A DNA stretch of 64,000 nucleotides from Tropheryma whipplei str. Twist (GCF_000007485.1 NC_004572.3:558001-622000); one strand, 5' to 3'; shown: positions 7,841 through 19,071, counted from the first letter of the stretch. The notes: generated by a model not told the origin, from the sequence alone. Made by a program: numbers and translations.

Positions 7841-10800
7841 CTATTGTCTAAATTTTTCCAGCGAAACTGTAATTCCGTCTATACCCTTTTTCACAAGAAT
7901 ATCAAGACGGTCGCAAAGAGTCTCCTTGCAGATCAACTCACTGAAAGCTAGAAGATTGTTCTTTACTTGCTCATCGGGCACGCATACCTCTAAGGAAATG
8001 CGATCGGTAATATTCAGATCTTTTTCTTTTCGTGCAATTTGGATCTGTCGTACAGTATCACGCGCAACACCTTCCGACCTCAGCGTTTCGTCTATACGCG
8101 TATCAAGAGTTACACTCCCGCCAAACGGCAAGGGCTGTGAATTTTTTGAGTCTTGCGCACCTGCAACAAGTTGGTATTCATTTTCAAGCAAAGGAATACC
8201 ACCCGCGGTGACATGCCCGTCGTGGTCAGTCCAGTCACCACGTCGGGCCGCGGCAATAACAGTCTGAACATCCCCTGCAAGCCTGGGACCTGCTACACGG
8301 GGTAATATTTTTAGCATTCGCTGAGTGCAGGACCCCTCCTCAATTGAAACGGTTTTTACGTTTAGCTCTCCGGATATTATGTCTTTGTATTGAGCCAAAG
8401 ATCCCACTTGAGCGACCCTGATATGTGCTGAGGAAAGTGGTTGCCGGGCCTTTATGCCCAGGCGCTTTCTAAGGCTCAAGCCTGTTGAACAAATTTTTCG
8501 AACCCTATCCATAGTCTCAACAAGACCGGTCTCATTAGGAAAAGTCGCCACATCGGGCCAATCAGACAAATGCACGGATCGACTGTTGGTAAGACACTTA
8601 TAGACATGCTCAGAAACCATCGGAACAAATACTGCCCCTAACCGACATAAAGTCTCAAGCACCGTATACAAGGTGTCAAAAGCACCTGTATCACTGCCAT
8701 CCCAGAACCTATCACGGCTGCGGCGGATATACCAATTAGTCAAAACAGCAACAAAATCACGAAGCTGCAGTGCGGCTGATGCCATATCAAAAGAATCCAT
8801 AAAGCGTGTAACATCTTCTACCAGAAGCCCCGTTTTGGACAGAATGTAGCGATCCAGAATATCCTGAGAGTCGACCGAAAACCTGGCCTTATAGCCTCCT
8901 GGCCGGGCAGCCTCAGAATAAATGTGAAAGAAATACCAGCTGCTCCACAGTGGCGTAATGTACTGCCGGATCGCATCCTGAATTTTTTTTCGACTAACAA
9001 TCAGACTTCCGCCGCGTAAAATTGAGCTAGAAATTAGATACCAGCGAACGGCGTCTGACCCTTCATTCTCAAATACGTCATAAACATCAGGATAATTACG
9101 CAGGCTTTTGGATGCCTTCTGCCCATCGTCGCCGAGGACAATGCCGTGACAAATCGCGTTTTTAAACGCCACGCCGTCAAAAAGCGCTGTTGACATGGCA
9201 TGCAAAAGATAAAACCATCCTCTTATCTGGCCAGCATATTCGACAATAAAATCAGCGCTCTTGTTTGCCTCGAATCGCTCGATATTTTCGAACGGATAAT
9301 GCAATTGGGCAAATGGCATTGATGCAGCATCAAACCACACATCGAGCACGTCAGGAACACGGCGCATGGTAGACGCGCCAGTTGGATCATCGGGATTGGG
9401 TCTGGTTAACCGATCTATCTCTGGGCGATGCAAATCTGTAAGCTTTATACCAAAATCATCTTCCAACTCTTTCAAGGATCCGTAGCAATCTATCCTGGGA
9501 TATTCTGGGTTATCACTCTTCCAAACAGGAATAGGGGTGCCCCAATATCTTGTACGAGATATTGACCAATCCTTTGCAGAAGAGAGCCATTTTGCAAATT
9601 GACCGTTCTTCACACTCTTTGGCACCCAATTAATTTGCTGATTTAATTCAAGCATTCTGTTCACCGAATCGGTTATCCTAAAAAACCAGCTCGTAACCGC
9701 TTTGTATATAAGGGGGCTGCGGCAGCGCCAGCAATGCGGATACGAATGCTTATAGGACTCGTGACGCAGAATACGACCATCCCGTGATAAATCCGAACGT
9801 ATAACCGCATTAGCATCAAAGATATGCATCCCCGCATAGTTACTAATAACATCCGTGAAGCACGCAGCGTCATTGATTGACACAACTGTTGGCACACCAA
9901 AGGCATCACACACTCGTTTATCATCTTCACCGTGCGCTGGGGATGCATGGACAATTCCTGTTCCCTCTGTAACATCTACATAATTGTCAGAAAGTATCGT
10001 GAAGGCATTATGCAAGTCGGCATAATAGTCAAACAGGGGCTTGTAATGGATACCCTCAATTTCTTTTCCAAGGAGAGTGCGTCTAATTGATGCACGGGCA
10101 TCTTGCCCTGATTCATAACCGAGACACTCTGCGTATGAATCAAGAGAAGACTTGCAGAGTAAAAAATCAGAATTAGAATTCTGCCGAGCAGAAGAAACAA
10201 CAACATACTCGACATTCGGGGAAACGATAAGAGCCATATTGCTCGGTAAAGTCCATGGCGTTGTCGTCCAGGCAAGGGCTGCAACACCGTCGAGTCCACA
10301 CGTTTTGGCCTTCTGGCCAATAAGGGGGAAAGTAACCGTAAGGGAATCATCCAAGCGTTGTTTATACACTTCATCATCCATGCGCAATTCGTGGTTGCTA
10401 AGGGGTGTTTGATCATTCCAGCAATACGGTAAAACCTTGTATCCCTCGTATATAACCCCCTTTTTGTAAAGGGTTTTAAAAGCCCATAGAACTGACTCCA
10501 TGTAATCAAGATCGAGAGTTTTGTATCCGTTTTTAAAATCAACCCATCGCGCCTGACGGTTAACATATTCTTCCCATTGATCAACATATGTCAGTACTGA
10601 CTTTCTGGCCGCTTCGTTAAAGCTCGCAATTCCCATAGATTCAATCTGAGATTTCTCGGTTATGCCGAGACGCTTCATTGCCTCAAGCTCTGCCGGCAAA
10701 CCGTGGGTGTCCCACCCGAACACTCGTGGAACATACTGACCACGCATTGTTTGATATCGAGGGATAGCATCCTTTATATAACCTGTCAACAAATGCCCGA

Positions 10801-11011
10801 AATGTGGAAGGCCATTGGCAAATGGAGGGCCATCATAGAACACCCACCGCTTACCGTGTTGTCTTTGCTCAAGCGAGGCTTCAAAGGTCTTATCGCTCGA
10901 CCAAAAGGCCAATACACTCTCCTCAATTTTCGGAAGATTTGGCCGTGGTGTAGGGCGCTGTTCTTTATAATCCGAACTGTTCTGCGAAGAAACCTCGCCT
11001 TGATCACACAT
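7841..11011 (-). CDS. ileS: Isoleucyl-tRNA synthetase, type 2 (eukaryote-like)
   Basis: IleRS charges tRNA-Ile and edits valine. It is the type 2 form typical of Actinobacteria, with FANGLPHFGH as the HIGH motif near residue 65 and about 1056 residues. The second signature reads KASKS instead of KMSKS (codon GCA for the usual Met), an odd substitution in the loop that grips ATP. The CP1 editing insert (WTTTPWTLPSN) and C-terminal anticodon-binding region (YIRRSRDRFW) are present. I chose ATG 11011 because AAAGG lies about 10 nt upstream; the frame extends ten codons to a TTG at 11041. I looked for a T-box leader in the 196-bp spacer and saw no T-box core. Confidence 0.93.
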   Translation of the reverse strand: MCDQGEVSSQNSSDYKEQRPTPRPNLPKIEESVLAFWSSDKTFEASLEQRQHGKRWVFYDGPPFANGLPHFGHLLTGYIKDAIPRYQTMRGQYVPRVFGWDTHGLPAELEAMKRLGITEKSQIESMGIASFNEAARKSVLTYVDQWEEYVNRQARWVDFKNGYKTLDLDYMESVLWAFKTLYKKGVIYEGYKVLPYCWNDQTPLSNHELRMDDEVYKQRLDDSLTVTFPLIGQKAKTCGLDGVAALAWTTTPWTLPSNMALIVSPNVEYVVVSSARQNSNSDFLLCKSSLDSYAECLGYESGQDARASIRRTLLGKEIEGIHYKPLFDYYADLHNAFTILSDNYVDVTEGTGIVHASPAHGEDDKRVCDAFGVPTVVSINDAACFTDVISNYAGMHIFDANAVIRSDLSRDGRILRHESYKHSYPHCWRCRSPLIYKAVTSWFFRITDSVNRMLELNQQINWVPKSVKNGQFAKWLSSAKDWSISRTRYWGTPIPVWKSDNPEYPRIDCYGSLKELEDDFGIKLTDLHRPEIDRLTRPNPDDPTGASTMRRVPDVLDVWFDAASMPFAQLHYPFENIERFEANKSADFIVEYAGQIRGWFYLLHAMSTALFDGVAFKNAICHGIVLGDDGQKASKSLRNYPDVYDVFENEGSDAVRWYLISSSILRGGSLIVSRKKIQDAIRQYITPLWSSWYFFHIYSEAARPGGYKARFSVDSQDILDRYILSKTGLLVEDVTRFMDSFDMASAALQLRDFVAVLTNWYIRRSRDRFWDGSDTGAFDTLYTVLETLCRLGAVFVPMVSEHVYKCLTNSRSVHLSDWPDVATFPNETGLVETMDRVRKICSTGLSLRKRLGIKARQPLSSAHIRVAQVGSLAQYKDIISGELNVKTVSIEEGSCTQRMLKILPRVAGPRLAGDVQTVIAAARRGDWTDHDGHVTAGGIPLLENEYQLVAGAQDSKNSQPLPFGGSVTLDTRIDETLRSEGVARDTVRQIQIARKEKDLNITDRISLEVCVPDEQVKNNLLAFSELICKETLCDRLDILVKKGIDGITVSLEKFRQ

Positions 11012-11121
11012 CTGAAGAAAACCTTTCTCTATCGAGATCAATACTATGAGATCCCCATAGCAATGTCATTATTATGACAATGACATGTTCAGCAAAGCAC
11101 CAACAGAGCTAGAATCCCTTT

Positions 11122-11151
11122 TGAAATTGCTAACAGTGAAATTGCTAACAT
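11122..11151. repeat. 15-bp tandem duplication between ileS and valS
   Basis: TGAAATTGCTAACA occurs at 11122 and again at 11137 (15-bp period, last base of the unit G versus T), followed by a looser third partial copy (ACTTGCTAA). It lies in the 196-bp divergent spacer that must hold both promoters. A small inverted repeat (TGTCAT / ATGACA) lies at about 11064-11079. Confidence 0.85.
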
Positions 11152-11207
11152 AAACTTGCTAAGAAGCGGCAAGAGATGCAGCTTTTTGGAGATTGTAGAA
11201 ATAACAA

Positions 11208-13778
11208 ATGAATATTCCAGATAAACCGAGTTTAGAGGGCCTTGAGGAAAAATGGTCAAAGCTTTGGAAAAGCTCAAAGATTTATAACTTTGAGTTAGAG
11301 CAGGTTAGTGCAAAACAAGACGTATATTCGATTGATACACCACCCCCAACGGCATCTGGGGTGTTGCACATTGGACATGTATTTAGTTACACTCACACAG
11401 ACATAATTGCCCGATTTCAGCGGATGCAGGGCAAAATTGTGTTTTACCCAATGGGGTGGGATGATAACGGGTTGCCGACAGAAAGACGTGTACAAAACTA
11501 CTTCTCGGTACGATGTGATCCATCTTTGCCATATTGCCAGAATCTGAAACTTGCTCAAATCAATAACGATTCGATGGCGCGATCTATATCAAGAAGGAAC
11601 TTCATTGAACTATGCCAACAGCTCTCCGAAGAAGATGAGAGAAAGTTTGAGGAGCTTTGGAATTACCTCGGGCTCTCGGTTGACTGGTCACAAACCTACA
11701 GGACCATAGATGATGATGCAATCCATCTATCTCAGCATTTCTTTCTAGAAAACGTTAACTCAGGCGCTGCGTACCAGGATTGGGCACCAACATTGTGGGA
11801 CGTGACATATCGCACCGCTGTGGCGCAGGCGGAAATTGAAGAAAGGCAAATAACCGGATTTTACTACCGACTCGCTTTCGAGAATGAAAACGCTACCGTA
11901 GAAATCGAAACAACAAGGCCCGAATTACTTGCTGGATGCGTCGCGCTGGTTGCGCATCCCGATGACAACAGGTACAAACATCTTTTTGGATCACATGTCA
12001 TTACACCGGTATTTGACGTAAAGGTACCCGTCCTACCACACAGAGCCGCACAGCCGGACAAGGGAAGTGGAATTGCAATGGTATGTACATTTGGCGATAT
12101 AACTGATGTCCAGTGGTGGAGAGACCTTAACCTACAGAGCTGCCCGATTATCGACGCATCCGGCAGGGTGGTGCCTGATGCCCCAGACCCAATAGTGTCT
12201 GAAAGAGGAAGGCGAGCTTTTGCTACCCTCAGTGGAAAAACGCTAAGTGCCGCAAAGAAACATACCCTTGAAATGCTTATTTCTGAAAAGTCAATTATCG
12301 GTGAGCCGAGAAAAATAACCCACCCTGTAAAGTTCTTCGAGAAAGGTGACAAACCGCTCGAGATACTGCTAACAAGACAATGGTACATCCGGAATGGCTA
12401 CAGCGATAATGCTTTGACTGAAAGATTAATTGAGCTTGGCAAACAACTTCAGTGGTATCCAAAAACAATGCTTAGACGCTATGAAGGCTGGCTAACCGGA
12501 TTGAACAGTGACTGGCTAATCTCGAGACAAAGGTTTCTAGGGGTGCCATTTCCGATCTGGTATCAAACAGATGACCGTGGGAATGCCAAATTTGATGATC
12601 CTATCTTTCCGGATAGAAAAGACCTTCCACTCGATCCGACAATTGCGGTACCAAGAGGATACTCTGAAAATCAACGAGGGGCACCCAATGGTTTTGTTGC
12701 CGAAACCGATGTTATGGATACGTGGGCAACATCTTCCCTTACACCGCAGCTTGCCGGAAAGTACCTAAAAAATCCGAAGCTATTTGAGGCAATTTTCCCG
12801 TATTCACTCAGGCCACAGGGGCAAGATATAATCAGGACTTGGCTCTTCTCAAGCATTATTAGAAGTGAGTATGCCCATGCTACTGCGCCCTGGAAGAGTA
12901 CCGCTATTTCCGGATTTATTCTTGACCCAGACAGAAAGAAAATGTCAAAGTCAAAAGGTAATGCAAAGACTCCGAAGGATATACTCGACCGTTATGGTGC
13001 GGATGCGGTCAGGTATTGGGCAGCCTGCGCTAGACTCGGGGTTGATACGGCTCTTGATGTTGAAAACCCAACACAGATAAAAATAGGTCGTCGACTCGCC
13101 CTCAAGGTGCTAAACGCTGCGCGATTTGTTGTGCATCTGCATAAAAATAAAGAAACCTATTCAGGACAACCCGATATGAAGCGATGTTACCCAATTGATT
13201 TTGCAGCAATTTCGAACCCCTTGGATCTCAGTCTTTTGAAGCAATTAGATCAGACTATTGAGCAATCTACAAACGCCCTCAAAAATTTTGATCACTCAAA
13301 AGCGCTTGACACTACAGAAACCTTCTTTTGGAACTTCTGTGATAATTACGTGGAAATTGTAAAAGACCGGGCATACGCCGGTGATGAAAGTGCCCTTACA
13401 ACACTTCTGGTAGTGACGAATATTGTGATAAAACTTCTCGCGCCGTTCATACCATACGCAACGGAAGAAGCATGGTCGTGGTTTAACGAAACCTCTGTGC
13501 ATACGCAGAGCTGGCCAGAAACACTGAAACTCCATTCAGGGGATATTGAGCTGTTAAAAATTGCATGCTCTTTTATGTCTCTTGTGAGAGGCGGCAAAAC
13601 GGAAGCAAAACTGTCGCAAAAAACAGAAATTGCTTACCTGAAAATCGCATTACCCAATCCGGAAATAATTATGCCAATAATGGATGACTTGCGGAGAGCG
13701 GGAAAAATCGACAAATGTGAGCTTATCGACGGGGACGCTCAGATTCTCGCGATAGAGTACGGAGAGATATCACGCTGA
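11208..13778 (+). CDS. valS: Valyl-tRNA synthetase, archaeal/rickettsial type
   Basis: ValRS charges tRNA-Val. The 856-residue protein has [15 protein letters not shown] (HIGH motif, near residue 50), the [11 protein letters not shown] block that marks the archaeal and rickettsial ValRS form rather than the E. coli form, the [16 protein letters not shown] editing domain, and KKMSKSKGN near residue 580. It is about 100 residues shorter than E. coli ValRS and lacks the C-terminal coiled coil. The gene diverges from ileS. Its last 9 bp overlap the last 9 bp of clpX on the opposite strand. GGAG lies about 16 nt before the ATG, rather far; no better start is visible. Confidence 0.93.
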   Translation: MNIPDKPSLEGLEEKWSKLWKSSKIYNFELEQVSAKQDVYSIDTPPPTASGVLHIGHVFSYTHTDIIARFQRMQGKIVFYPMGWDDNGLPTERRVQNYFSVRCDPSLPYCQNLKLAQINNDSMARSISRRNFIELCQQLSEEDERKFEELWNYLGLSVDWSQTYRTIDDDAIHLSQHFFLENVNSGAAYQDWAPTLWDVTYRTAVAQAEIEERQITGFYYRLAFENENATVEIETTRPELLAGCVALVAHPDDNRYKHLFGSHVITPVFDVKVPVLPHRAAQPDKGSGIAMVCTFGDITDVQWWRDLNLQSCPIIDASGRVVPDAPDPIVSERGRRAFATLSGKTLSAAKKHTLEMLISEKSIIGEPRKITHPVKFFEKGDKPLEILLTRQWYIRNGYSDNALTERLIELGKQLQWYPKTMLRRYEGWLTGLNSDWLISRQRFLGVPFPIWYQTDDRGNAKFDDPIFPDRKDLPLDPTIAVPRGYSENQRGAPNGFVAETDVMDTWATSSLTPQLAGKYLKNPKLFEAIFPYSLRPQGQDIIRTWLFSSIIRSEYAHATAPWKSTAISGFILDPDRKKMSKSKGNAKTPKDILDRYGADAVRYWAACARLGVDTALDVENPTQIKIGRRLALKVLNAARFVVHLHKNKETYSGQPDMKRCYPIDFAAISNPLDLSLLKQLDQTIEQSTNALKNFDHSKALDTTETFFWNFCDNYVEIVKDRAYAGDESALTTLLVVTNIVIKLLAPFIPYATEEAWSWFNETSVHTQSWPETLKLHSGDIELLKIACSFMSLVRGGKTEAKLSQKTEIAYLKIALPNPEIIMPIMDDLRRAGKIDKCELIDGDAQILAIEYGEISR

Positions 13779-15041
13779 TCTGATGTAATTAGACCTAGCA
13801 CATCGCATCGTAAGATGCGGGCCACCACCTGCAACTGTTTCGGCAGTTATTCGGACACTTTCGATATCACCTCTTGATGGAACATCAAACATTATGGGGC
13901 TCAAAATCGATTCCATGACAGAGCGCAATGCTCGTGCGCCAGTTTTTCTTTTGAGTGCCAATTCTACTATTGCCTCAAGCGCTTCGTGGTCAAACCCAAG
14001 AGAAACCCCATCGAGCGAAAAAAGCCTTTTGTACTGCTTTACAAGTGCATTCTTAGGCTCGGTCAAAACCCGAATCATATCCTCTCCGTCAAGATGAGAA
14101 ATTGCTGTAACAATCGGAAGGCGGCCAATAAACTCCGGAATAAGCCCAAATTTTCTCAAGTCCTCGGGTAAAATCTGGTCAAATACATCCGTATCTTTCC
14201 TAAGCAAATCCGACCCGAAGCCCATGTTAGATCTGCCGATACGAGATGAAATAATTTCCTCTATCCCGGAAAAAGCGCCTGCAACAATAAAAAGAATATT
14301 CCTCGTGTTTATGCTGGCCTGTTCGTATTGGGTATGCTTTTTACCACCTTGCAAAGGAACAGACGCTACCGTACCCTCTAGAATTTTCAGGAGAGCCTGT
14401 TGAACACCCTCTCCTGAAACATCCCGCGTAATTGAGGGACTGTCGGCCTTGCGAGATATTTTGTCAATCTCATCTATGCATACGATACCCGCCTCGGCGC
14501 GAGTAATATCAAAATCAGCGTCCTGTAAAAGTTTTAAGAGGACATTTTCAACATCATCCCCGACATATCCCGCCTCTGTCAAAGCTGTTGCATCGGCGAC
14601 AGCAAAGGGAACACGAAGCATCCGAGCGAGGGTTTGTGCGAGGTAAGTTTTGCCACAACCTGTAGGGCCAATCAGTAGAATATTTGACTTGGAGAGCTCA
14701 ACTTCATTTTCGCTCTCACTTTTTGTCGAGACAAGCCTCTTGTAATGGTTATAAACCGCAACCGACAAATCACGCTTTGCCTTCTGCTGACCAATTACAT
14801 ACTCATCAAGAAAGGCATATATCTCAGCGGGTTTCGGTAAGCCCTCAAGAACTGACCGCTGTTTTCTCTTGATAAAAGCATCTTGCTTCGCAAGAGCCTC
14901 ATTTCTTCTATCCTCAACAATCTCGCAGCTCAGAACAACACACTCGCTGCATATACGCACATCCGGACCGGCTATCAGATCATCAACCTGATGGTGTTCC
15001 TTTCCGCAAAAAGAACACCGATATTCGGTATCATCCGTCAA
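13770..15041 (-). CDS. clpX: ClpX, ATP-dependent unfoldase of Clp protease
   Basis: ClpX is the AAA+ hexamer that unfolds substrates and feeds them to ClpP. The 423-residue protein has the N-terminal zinc-binding domain (CSFCGKEHH ... CSEC, residues 9-36), Walker A GPTGCGKT near 130, Walker [10 protein letters not shown] near 195, the IGF-like loop in [14 protein letters not shown] that docks on ClpP, and the sensor-2 motif GARALRS. Length is normal. It lies 9 bp after clpP2 and ends the tig-clpP1-clpP2-clpX run. Confidence 0.97.
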   Translation of the reverse strand: MTDDTEYRCSFCGKEHHQVDDLIAGPDVRICSECVVLSCEIVEDRRNEALAKQDAFIKRKQRSVLEGLPKPAEIYAFLDEYVIGQQKAKRDLSVAVYNHYKRLVSTKSESENEVELSKSNILLIGPTGCGKTYLAQTLARMLRVPFAVADATALTEAGYVGDDVENVLLKLLQDADFDITRAEAGIVCIDEIDKISRKADSPSITRDVSGEGVQQALLKILEGTVASVPLQGGKKHTQYEQASINTRNILFIVAGAFSGIEEIISSRIGRSNMGFGSDLLRKDTDVFDQILPEDLRKFGLIPEFIGRLPIVTAISHLDGEDMIRVLTEPKNALVKQYKRLFSLDGVSLGFDHEALEAIVELALKRKTGARALRSVMESILSPIMFDVPSRGDIESVRITAETVAGGGPHLTMRCARSNYIRSA

Positions 15042-15050
15042 GCATAACCC

Positions 15051-15674
15051 CTATTTCTTACCCAGGCCAGCTTTACGACTAACCAATATCTGATCAATCA
15101 AGCCATATTCCAAAGCCTGCTCGGAAGAAAGGATCTTATCACGATCAATATCCTTACTGACTTGTTTTACAGACTTATTGGAATGTTGGGCAAGTGTTTT
15201 TTCTAGCCATTCGCGCATGCGCATTATTTCACGAGCCTGTATCTCTATATCACTTGCCTGACCGTAACCGGAAGAGGCGACAACGGGCTGGTGAATTAGT
15301 ATTCTTGCGTTTGGCAAGGCAAGTCTCTTTCCTGGAGTTCCGGCCGACAGGATCACGGCAGCAGCCGAGGCGGCCTGCCCAAGACACACTGTCTGTATCT
15401 GCGGACGTATATACTGCATCGTGTCGTATATGGCTGTCATGGCTGTAAAAGACCCGCCAGGTGAATTGATATACATAATTATGTCGCGTTCAGCATCTTG
15501 ACCTTCAAGAACCAAGAGCTGTGCCATAACATCATCAGCAGATGCATCATCAATCTGAACTCCAAGAAAAACTATGCGATCTTCAAACAGCTTTGTGTAC
15601 GGATCAACCTGTTTATACCCATAGGCAGTACGCTCGTCGAGACTCGGCAAAATATATCTTGAATTTGGGTACAT
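15051..15674 (-). CDS. clpP2: ClpP2, proteolytic subunit of Clp protease
   Basis: One of two ClpP paralogues, which in actinobacteria form a mixed tetradecamer. The 207-residue protein has the oxyanion-loop motif INSPGGS, the catalytic Ser in GQAASAAAV, the catalytic His in ILIHQPV and an Asp in KDIDRD. It starts at an ATG 11 bp after clpP1 ends and precedes clpX. Numbering as P2 rests on its position next to clpX, as in mycobacteria and streptomycetes. Confidence 0.95.
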   Translation of the reverse strand: MYPNSRYILPSLDERTAYGYKQVDPYTKLFEDRIVFLGVQIDDASADDVMAQLLVLEGQDAERDIIMYINSPGGSFTAMTAIYDTMQYIRPQIQTVCLGQAASAAAVILSAGTPGKRLALPNARILIHQPVVASSGYGQASDIEIQAREIMRMREWLEKTLAQHSNKSVKQVSKDIDRDKILSSEQALEYGLIDQILVSRKAGLGKK

Positions 15675-15685
15675 AAAGCCCTTTC

Positions 15686-16228
15686 CTACTCGGTACGTAT
15701 ATGATCAACAAAACCGTATTCCAATGCCTCTTCGGCAGTGAACCAGTGATCCCTGTCGCCGTCCTCCATAATCTGCTCAACAGTTTTACCCGTTCTAGAG
15801 GCGGTTATCTGACTGAGCCTATACTTCATGTCTAGAATCAACTTCGCCTGTGTCTGTATATCACTCGCTGTCCCCCCAAAACCGGCCAATGGCTGATGAA
15901 GCAAAACACGAGCATTCGGCATAATGTAGCGCTTGTTTTGGGTGCCCGAAGTAAGCAACACCTGACCCATCGAGGCGGCCATCCCAATACCAACGGTGAC
16001 AATATCATTGCTAACAAACTGCATGGTGTCATAAATCGCCATCCCTGCAGTTATGGACCCGCCCGGTGAATTGATATACAGAAAAATGTCTTCCTTCGGG
16101 TCATCAGCATTCAGAAGCAATATTTTTGCGCATATCTCATTCGCAAGCTTGTCATCTATAGCCTCACCAAGCCAAACAATCCTCTCTTGAAGAAGGCGAT
16201 CAAAAACTGTTTGCTTTGTCTCGCTCAC
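15686..16228 (-). CDS. clpP1: ClpP1, proteolytic subunit of Clp protease
   Basis: The first ClpP paralogue of the operon, 180 residues, shorter than ClpP2. It has INSPGGS, the Ser motif [11 protein letters not shown], the His motif LLHQPL and D in EDGDRD, so the triad is complete. It starts at GTG 16228, overlapping the stop of the upstream membrane-protein gene in a GTGA junction, a strong sign of coupled translation. With ClpP2 and ClpX it forms the major cytosolic degradation machine. Confidence 0.95.
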
Positions 16229-17427
16229 GGCAACCCCTTAAGAACTCGCTTTATCTGTTTTCTTGACACGGTACCACGCTTCCGAACACCAAGTCTTATT
16301 ATCCTGTACAAAAATGGGATTCTCCTGGCAACAAATGGAGCGGCATAGATTGCAAAAACCTGTACAAGGTACGCCCAGGCCATTAACAACACAGCAAAAA
16401 TGACGCCGTTCATACCAACTTCAACTGTAACAAAACTACCCGAAGGAACAACAGGAGAAATGGAAAACCCGGCCGTAAAACAAGACAGCACAATGGCCAA
16501 TAAAAACACCGCTGTCGGCATATGCCATATCGAAGAAAGGGCCTGTTTTTTTGTGCATGGCTTTCTCATGGCAGCAAGACGCAGGGCGACAAAAAACAGA
16601 AGAATCAAGAGAACCAGTACGAATAACATATGCGTATGAAAGTACGATACCTTTTCATACACGCTATCGACCCTCAAAAAGAACCCCGCGCCACCCGCAT
16701 ACGCAGCAAACACGACAGACAAAGGGACGCTGTAGATAACCAGGGCGGAAAGAAGAAAAGGAAATTCGGTGTAACTTGGCACAATCAGCACGACCAGAAC
16801 AACAAATCCAAGTACAACAAACAGGGTAACAAAAAATAATGATTCGCGAATAAATCCGGTAAGGCGCAGACGTAACCTGCCGAGGAGATCGGTCAGAAAC
16901 AAAGCAAGAAAATCAAAAATTAGAAAAAATAAACTGTAAATTATTGTCGGGTCAGAAACAAAGAGTGAAAAAAGTGCCAGAAGTGTGACAACAACAGACG
17001 AAGACAGAGACAGCAGAATCTTCTCTTTCAAAGACTTACTCGGTAAAAAACGCTCAAGAAGTCTGGAGGAAATAAACAAGATCACAAGCAACACAACCGT
17101 GGAGACAGGAAGAGAAGAGACCGTAAAGCGCATACTTCCAAAGGCGGTGTCAAAGGCAAATCTTGAAAAACCCGTCGCAAGCAAAGAAGCACCCTGCAAA
17201 AAGCCGACCATGGGCACTGCAAAAAGCGACTGTGGACCGGATGAAAAAAACTGGGATCCCGGGGGGGATGACGAGTCGAATGAAGGGAAAGTAAAACTAC
17301 CTATCGCAATCGAAGTCAAAAATGATAGAACAGCAAACGCTCCATACATGACAATACCGAGGGATAATGCGCACAACAGACGGAAACAGGCAGACCTCAC
17401 AAAGCGCAATCCTTGCCTTCTGTTCAT
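16225..17427 (-). CDS. Polytopic membrane protein of unknown function inside the tig-clp operon
   Basis: This 400-residue protein has about eight or nine hydrophobic segments spread along its length (for example residues 15-40, 105-122, 130-150, 158-178, 185-210, 220-245, 270-290, 320-345 and 355-385) and a basic C-terminus ([15 protein letters not shown]). It overlaps tig at an ATGA junction and clpP1 at a GTGA junction, so it is translated as part of the proteostasis operon. I do not recognise the family. Its topology is loosely reminiscent of the actinobacterial DUF6350 membrane proteins, which usually lie elsewhere, but I would not assign that. A role linked to Clp or trigger factor is only suggested by position. 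Confidence 0.8.
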
Positions 17428-18737
17428 TCGGACCTCCTGACCTTCGGATCCCCATCAGTCTTAATCGTAAACTCAGAAATATCCAACGGATTTCCTGCCG
17501 AGTCAATCACTTTAACTCTGCTCAATGCAATTGAAAGTGCCTTGTTTCGGACAATATCAGAAATAACATACTTATCCTGCCCCGCGCTTTTTATCACAGA
17601 GACAAGTGTGGCAACACTCATCTTTCTCTGCGCTGCGGCACTTGACAAATATCGCTCCAATTCATCCTCTTTGAGGGTTACAGAAAAAGTCTTTGCAAGT
17701 AAATCAAGCAATATATCCCTGCGAGCTTGCTTTGTTCTGTTTTGCTTTTCCTCTTCATCCTTAATCTCGTCTAATACATCAGCTATTGGTCCTGGAAGAA
17801 GAAAGGTAATTTCCGACAGCAATTGCTCGAGCAGTAAATCCCTGGCCTGAAGACTTCTTTGAAAAAGCATTGACCTCTCAATATTCTTTGCAGAATCCTT
17901 CCTTAACTCCTCGAGGTTTGCAAACCCACCGACAAGACGTGCAAGTTCATCATTTTCCTCAGGCAAGTCCCGTTTATTGACAGAGGAAACTTTCAGTTTT
18001 ACACGTCTTGTATCCCCGCTTTTAGCAAACTGATCTTGCTGAGGGTTTTCGCCTGCCGGATCTTCTACGGGAGGGGTTAGATCGATTGTTGTGGTGTAAC
18101 CCGCACGGGCAGAGGTCAAGGCAGAATCAAGGCCGTCAAACAGAGTATTGGAACCAAGCTCGTACGGCACGGCATTCGATTCGCTTAAGACTTTATCGCC
18201 ATCAAGAATCTGTAAGTCAAGAATCAGAAAATCGCCATCAATAGCTGGCCTATCTAAAGCAGTAAAAGTTGCCAGCTTTTCCCGAATACCAACTATTTCA
18301 GAATCAACCATACTATCTGTGACATCTATTGCATCAACTTCTATCTGCTTATTCTCAAAAGCCGGGAAATCTACATCCGGATAAACATGCACATCAAACA
18401 CAACTTCAAGCGAAGCGTCGGGCTCTGTCGGAAGAGAAGCGATATGCGCTTTTGGTGCTGCAACGGGGGTTAGGCCCTGCTCATCAACTGCGGATTGGAA
18501 AAAATCGCCTATGCAGTCATTGATAGCCCTATCGAGCACTACATGCTTTCCAATCCTTTGGTCAATAATCCTGACTGGAACTTTTCCACGACGGAAACCC
18601 GGAACACTGACAGTTTTTGCAACTTCCCTATAGGCCCTGTCGACATGGGGCTTTAAGCTTTCGGAGGGAATAGTTACCTGCAGCTTCAGCTCTGTCTCAC
18701 TGACCCTTTGTACGATACTCTTCAAAGTTCTGCCCAT
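17424..18737 (-). CDS. tig: Trigger factor, ribosome-associated chaperone
   Basis: Trigger factor binds at the ribosome exit tunnel and holds nascent chains. The 437-residue protein has the ribosome-binding signature GFRRGKVPVRIIDQRIG at about residues 47-64, a peptidyl-prolyl isomerase-like middle domain (about 150-245) and a long helical C-terminal domain. Length is typical. It starts the tig - membrane protein - clpP1 - clpP2 - clpX group and ends in an ATGA overlap with the membrane-protein gene. A tRNA-Pro gene lies 51 bp upstream on the same strand. Confidence 0.95.
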   Translation of the reverse strand: MGRTLKSIVQRVSETELKLQVTIPSESLKPHVDRAYREVAKTVSVPGFRRGKVPVRIIDQRIGKHVVLDRAINDCIGDFFQSAVDEQGLTPVAAPKAHIASLPTEPDASLEVVFDVHVYPDVDFPAFENKQIEVDAIDVTDSMVDSEIVGIREKLATFTALDRPAIDGDFLILDLQILDGDKVLSESNAVPYELGSNTLFDGLDSALTSARAGYTTTIDLTPPVEDPAGENPQQDQFAKSGDTRRVKLKVSSVNKRDLPEENDELARLVGGFANLEELRKDSAKNIERSMLFQRSLQARDLLLEQLLSEITFLLPGPIADVLDEIKDEEEKQNRTKQARRDILLDLLAKTFSVTLKEDELERYLSSAAAQRKMSVATLVSVIKSAGQDKYVISDIVRNKALSIALSRVKVIDSAGNPLDISEFTIKTDGDPKVRRSE

Positions 18738-18788
18738 TTTTGCTTCTCCGGAAATTATAGAACAGGGGAGGGATGTTTCAGCATAAAG

Positions 18789-18862
18789 TCGGGGCGACAG
18801 GATTTGAACCTGCGACCTCCCGCTCCCAAAGCGGGCGCTCTACCAAACTGAGCTACACCCCG
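18789..18862 (-). tRNA. tRNA-Pro (anticodon TGG)
   Basis: The reverse strand folds as a complete cloverleaf: acceptor CGGGGTG paired with CGCCCCG, D-arm GCTCAGTTTGGTAGAGC, anticodon stem CCCGC/GCGGG with loop TTTGGGA (anticodon TGG), and T-arm with GGTTCAAATCC. The CCA end is not encoded. Confidence 0.97.
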
Positions 18863-19071
18863 GAGGGCACAGGAATACGATACCCACGGGTTATGGAGTT
18901 TACAAATCACCTGACATAATCATTTGATTGATGCCCGTGATTCTTCCTTGCACTTAGCCTTCTCAAGCAACCTAACAGGCGCACATCTGAATTCTCGTAC
19001 ACTCAGGCGATCATATGGAATTGGTAAACCGCTTAATCTCAAAGAGATAAAAGAGTAGCATTGAATTTACT
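18863..19071. other. Spacer between divergent tRNA genes
   Basis: I see no open frame of note in these 209 bp. A stretch at about 19013-19050 resembles the D-arm of a leucine tRNA (GGAATTGGTAAACC) but has no matching acceptor or T-arm. The spacer presumably carries the promoters of tRNA-Pro (-) and tRNA-Gly (+). Confidence 0.5.

Noticed and set aside
11012-11207. T-box leader for ileS
   Set aside because: Actinobacterial ileS genes often have one, but no T-box core (TGGnACCGCG-like) or Stem I specifier structure is visible on the minus strand of the spacer.
19010-19060. tRNA-Leu-like D-arm (GGAATTGGTAAACC) before tRNA-Gly
   Set aside because: No acceptor stem, variable arm or T-arm can be found; the only stem is ATCTC/GAGAT with a 3-nt loop. 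Probably chance or a remnant too degraded to support.
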